Shown in pieces: positions 6,115 to 9,111 of a DNA stretch of 9,111 nt. Positions within the stretch are counted from its first letter, which is position 1. Each line of letters begins with the position of its first letter. The notes under the pieces were generated by a model that made no database searches, was not told where the DNA came from, and saw only the letters and a list, made by a program, of their open reading frames with translations. This DNA is from Gemmatimonadota bacterium (GTDB lineage Bacteria > Gemmatimonadota > Gemmatimonadetes > Longimicrobiales > Gaopeijiaceae): positions 1 to 9,111 of the forward strand of contig JAUQOX010000107.1 in the NCBI GenBank assembly GCA_030550695.1, written 5' to 3'. The translations under genes and the position numbers were made by a program.

Positions 6115-9111
6115 TTACTCCTCCTCGAAGCCATGATCGGAAAATTTCAAAGTGCGGCAGTTTTCCGTGACAGCCCGCACGATGTGGTCAGGCACTTCTA
6201 CGGGCACAGTAGCCTCGATCTCGAGGGTTACACTTACCCGGGCGTCTGGTAAGCTTGCCAGGTGGGCGACGATATCTTGAGCGATCCGGCCAGCTTCAGC
6301 CCCAAGGCGAACGGGATCAAGGATGACGCTCCCGTGGAAGCGTCTGGGGCGTGGCGGTCGTGGCCCTCGAGGTGCTTGCGGACCTGGGCCAATTGAGGGC
6401 CCCCTGCCAGGGTCCCTCGGGTCGCGAACTTCGGTGGCCTCACCTCGTCCGCCTCCTCCCGGCTGCCATCCTGGCAAGACGGGACCCCGAGAAGAGTCCT
6501 CGGAACGGGAGCCCTCTTCCACCTCCTCCTCATTCGGCTCCCCCGTTGTTGGAGCCGATTCTGCTTCTATCTGCTGACGGGCTGCGCCGGGCTTCACCAC
6601 AAGCCCCTGGGGATCGCGCTCGGATAGGGAAAGGTTCTGGGCCACACGCAGCCCGAGGTACCGGCCTTTGGCTTCATCGTAGTTGTCGGCGTAGGCGAAG
6701 CTGTCCTTTTCCCAAGTGAGCAGCCCCACCCCATCGGCTACTGCGCGGACCAGCACGGCGGGCCCTTGCAGCCGAGGCAGATAGAGGTAGCGGGCAACGT
6801 CCTCGATGAGCTGCCTCACCTCCACGTGGTCGCCCCGCCATAAGGGGACACGGTCCAGTTCCATCCGCAACCGCGTGCCCGCCATGGCTGTTACGAGAAG
6901 CTCTTCGTTCCGGAGCTTCTTGCTCGCACGAGGCGCCAGAGCCTCGGTTCCTTGCATGCGGATGGCTTGCCAGCGCACGTCCGCCGTGGGGTCGGGTCGC
7001 CCGCTCTGGGGGTCGAGTTGCGTCGGCACCAGGAGCCAGCAATACACCTCCGGCAGACGTGCCTGGGCGGTGCCGTCTGCGTGGCGACGCTGTTCCTCGG
7101 CTTGCCGAACCTGTTGAGGGTCGAGATTCAAGACATCTCGTTCGAGGACGATGGAGTCCCAGGCGAGGTAGCGACGAACGGCGTCTTCCAGATCGGGGAG
7201 TCGGCTGCGATCGGCAGCCAGGAACACCAGCGCGTTCCGATAGATCCGCGCTGCGTTGCCGCGGGTCTGGAGGATGTCATTGGCCCTGGCCAGGGCTGGG
7301 CTCTGAGGATCGTCCTTGCCGTGGGGGACCTCGGGGCGAAGCACCACCAGGCGTGCCTCCGGGGCGTCGTTCACATCAGCGCTGGAGTGAGGGAAGGCAT
7401 GGATCCCGAGGAAGTCCCCCTTGTTGCCGAACTCCTGTCGCACCCGGCGCGCGATTTCCTTAGCTACCCTGTCGGGCTCACGCTTGAGCTGTTCCGCCCG
7501 GTCTTCGGCGAGCTTGATGACCGTGGGCTGGGTCGAGTACCAGTAGCGGTTGCCGTCCTGATACAGGTACGTTGCCGCCCCCGCCATTCGGCGGAGTGCA
7601 TCCCCGAAAATGGCCGGTGGCTCCCCAGGCATCACACAACCCAGTTTCACGCGGCGGTCTTCGAGCCCCCGGTGGGCGGCGGTCGTGACAGGGGCCGATC
7701 CCAAGAAGATCGTGCGGGCCACCCTGCGGCAGGCCGAGTACCGGCCGAGATTCGGCGCTTCGGCATCGAGTCGGATGGGCAAGGACGTCGGTCCATCCAC
7801 GTCCGTGTCGATCACGGCTGCCCAGTTCTCCGGGAGATACCTTGTCAGCTCGAACTGCACTCGGCGGTCATCAAGGGGGATCGTGGAGGGAAGAATAAGG
7901 GGATTCTTGTCTCCGCTCTCCCAAAGGGTGTGGATGACTGCGGCCATGAGCCGAAGCACCCCGCGGGTGCGCTGGAACTTCAGGAGCGTGGACCAGTCCG
8001 CGTAAAGCCGGTCGAAAACCTCTGGGTGGATGGGGTAGGCGGCCTTGAGGCGGTCCTCGTAGTCCGCTTCACGGCACTCTGGGGGAAACTCTTCCCGCTG
8101 GGTGCGATAGAGGTCGGCGAAGGCCCGGGCCACGACGTCTCGGGCTCTGAACTGGTCGGGCTCGGTGAAGGGCTGAAAAAGACGGCGGCGGACGATCTCG
8201 AAGCTCTCCTCCGCCGATGCGGGACGCCACGATGCCTCTACCCGACCGATGACGTTCCGCAGACGGTCCAGGGCCTCCCGGCCCCGGAGGCCTCCCACCT
8301 CGGCGTCCTCGGTCTGAGCGTGGGGCGATCCTGGACCTTCGGAGGCGGGCAGACTGATGACCACCAGGCAGCGTTGGGCGGCCCGCGCCGACTCGGTGAG
8401 GGTTTGGGCAAATGTGAATTGGGTTTCGAAGGAGCCGCCAGGGAGGTCAGCCGCATCGTGGAGCTGGCGGGCGTAGGCGACCCACTCGTCGATGAGCACA
8501 AGACAGGGCCCATAATCGTTGAAAAGTTGCCTGAGCCTGTCTCCGGGACTGGTGGCTTGCTCGTCGTCGGCAGCAACGCGGGCATAGGCTTCTGGTCCTC
8601 CAAGCTGCCATGCCAGCTCACCCCAAAGGGTGCGAACCACCGTGCCGTCGGGTTTCGTAACGGGGTTCCCCGGAGAGATGCGGTTTCCTACCAACACCAC
8701 CCGCCGAGCCCTGGGCAATTCCCTGAGCCCTGTTTCCTTGAGGACCGACTCCACCCCTGGCAGTTCCGTGGGGTTCCGGTCCGAGAACAGGTGATACAGC
8801 GCCAGCATGGAGTGGGTCTTTCCCCCCCCCGAAGTTGGTCTGGAGCTGCACCACCGGGTCACCCCTCACCCCTGAAAGCCGTTCCACGGCACCCACCAGC
8901 AACCGCTTCAGGCTCTCGGTCAGGTAGGTTCTCCGGAAGAACTCCACGGGGTTACGGTATTCATCGGTCCCTTCGCCCAGGTAAACCTGCCAAAGGTCGG
9001 CAGCGAACTCCGCTTGCTGGTACCGTCCTCCGGCGACGTCAGGATGCGGGGTGATCACCTCCCGCCAGGGCTTGAGCCCACCCGCCGCTGCGGCCTCGAT
9101 GAGCGACCCGC
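6115..9111 (-). pseudogene. frame-disrupted DUF499/COG1483-family P-loop ATPase (5' end off right edge)
   Basis: Two overlapping frames together encode one protein of the DUF499 (PF04465, COG1483) family. Frame 1 (9111 to the break, visible residues 1-93) reads LKPWREVITPHPDVAGGRY, then QQAEFAADLWQVYLGEGTDE and PVEFFRRTYLTESLKRLLVG, and reaches QTNFGGGK. After the break, frame 2 gives GGGKTHSMLALYHLF (Walker A, restored residues 94-108), CLVLIDEW (Walker B, 202-209) and LVVISLPAS (248-256). It continues through an ATPase and helical body, an acidic then Pro/Gly-rich linker (about 847-923) and a C-terminal domain ending LKFSDHGFEEE. A nine-G run (8822-8830) breaks the frame; one G fewer would join them into about 997 residues. 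Unrepaired, frame 1 stops at 8618. Family members sit in defence islands with DNA methylases (DUF1156) and helicases. The visible start, SLIEAAAAGG, looks like a linker, so an N-terminal domain may lie outside the window. Confidence 0.8.
8822..8830 (-). other. G9 homopolymer in the Walker A codons
   Basis: Nine consecutive G on the minus strand (C on the plus strand) lie between TTC and AAAGACC. Eight G would give F-G-G-G-K-T-H; nine give F-G-G-G-K-D-P and an early stop. It is either a sequence error, a phase-variable tract, or a slippage site. Confidence 0.85.

Noticed and set aside
6952..9054. Plus-strand open frame of 700 codons opposite the ATPase gene
   Set aside because: The minus strand carries clear Walker A, Walker B and family motifs through the whole span; the plus frame has none and is its antisense shadow.
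9046..9062. GGAGGTGATC at the right end read as a start site for the ATPase
   Set aside because: GGAGG directly touches the GTG with no spacing, and the conserved family sequence LKPWREVI continues upstream of it, so the GTG is internal.
1..9111. CRISPR array or insertion sequence
   Set aside because: No regularly spaced repeats, no transposase-like ORF, and no terminal inverted repeats with target duplications were seen.

Overview
The window comes from a GC-rich bacterial chromosome. Start sites are preceded by strong purine-rich Shine-Dalgarno (SD) sequences (GGAGGA, AGGAGA, AGGAG). Gene families include a LytS-type 5TM sensor, an MhqO-like ring-cleaving dioxygenase, a PRX_like1 redoxin and a CKL/CBS protein. 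This would suit a high-GC Firmicute (Thermaerobacter- or Symbiobacterium-like) or a GC-rich member of another anaerobe or thermophile lineage. I cannot fix the phylum from this stretch alone.

Left part (1-2879). The 5' part of a 5TMR-LYT membrane sensor gene reads leftward off the window edge. Upstream of it, also leftward, is a two-module VOC ring-cleaving dioxygenase gene (892-1938). A thioredoxin-fold PRX_like1 protein (2295-2879) is transcribed divergently from it. The shared 356-bp divergent region holds a perfect 12-bp palindrome, 47 bp upstream of the dioxygenase start codon, that could be an operator. The dioxygenase and redoxin together suggest defence against quinone, catechol or peroxide stress, which is inference.

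Middle (2880-3539). This 660-bp stretch has no convincing ordinary gene but is rich in perfect hairpins. On the minus strand it contains a 15-base sequence that is both an extended SD and an exact complement of the usual 16S rRNA 3' tail. A 16-codon TTG-initiated mini-ORF and a terminator-like hairpin follow it. A sigma70-like promoter for the next gene lies at its right end.

Right-central (3540-6013). A three-domain protein (cytidylate-kinase-like, BON-like, CBS pair) is followed on the same strand by a TauE/SafE-family anion exporter. The exporter's central loop is a glycine run encoded by a very G-rich, quadruplex-prone stretch. These two genes probably form a unit for regulated anion transport.

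Right end (6115-9111, minus strand). A large DUF499/COG1483-type P-loop ATPase gene, of a family common in phage-defence islands, converges on the exporter gene. Its frame is broken by a run of nine G exactly in the Walker A motif; one G fewer would restore about 997 visible residues. The gene continues beyond the right edge, where an N-terminal domain and any partner genes would lie. This locus is the best candidate for an unusual system here, but most of it is outside the window.
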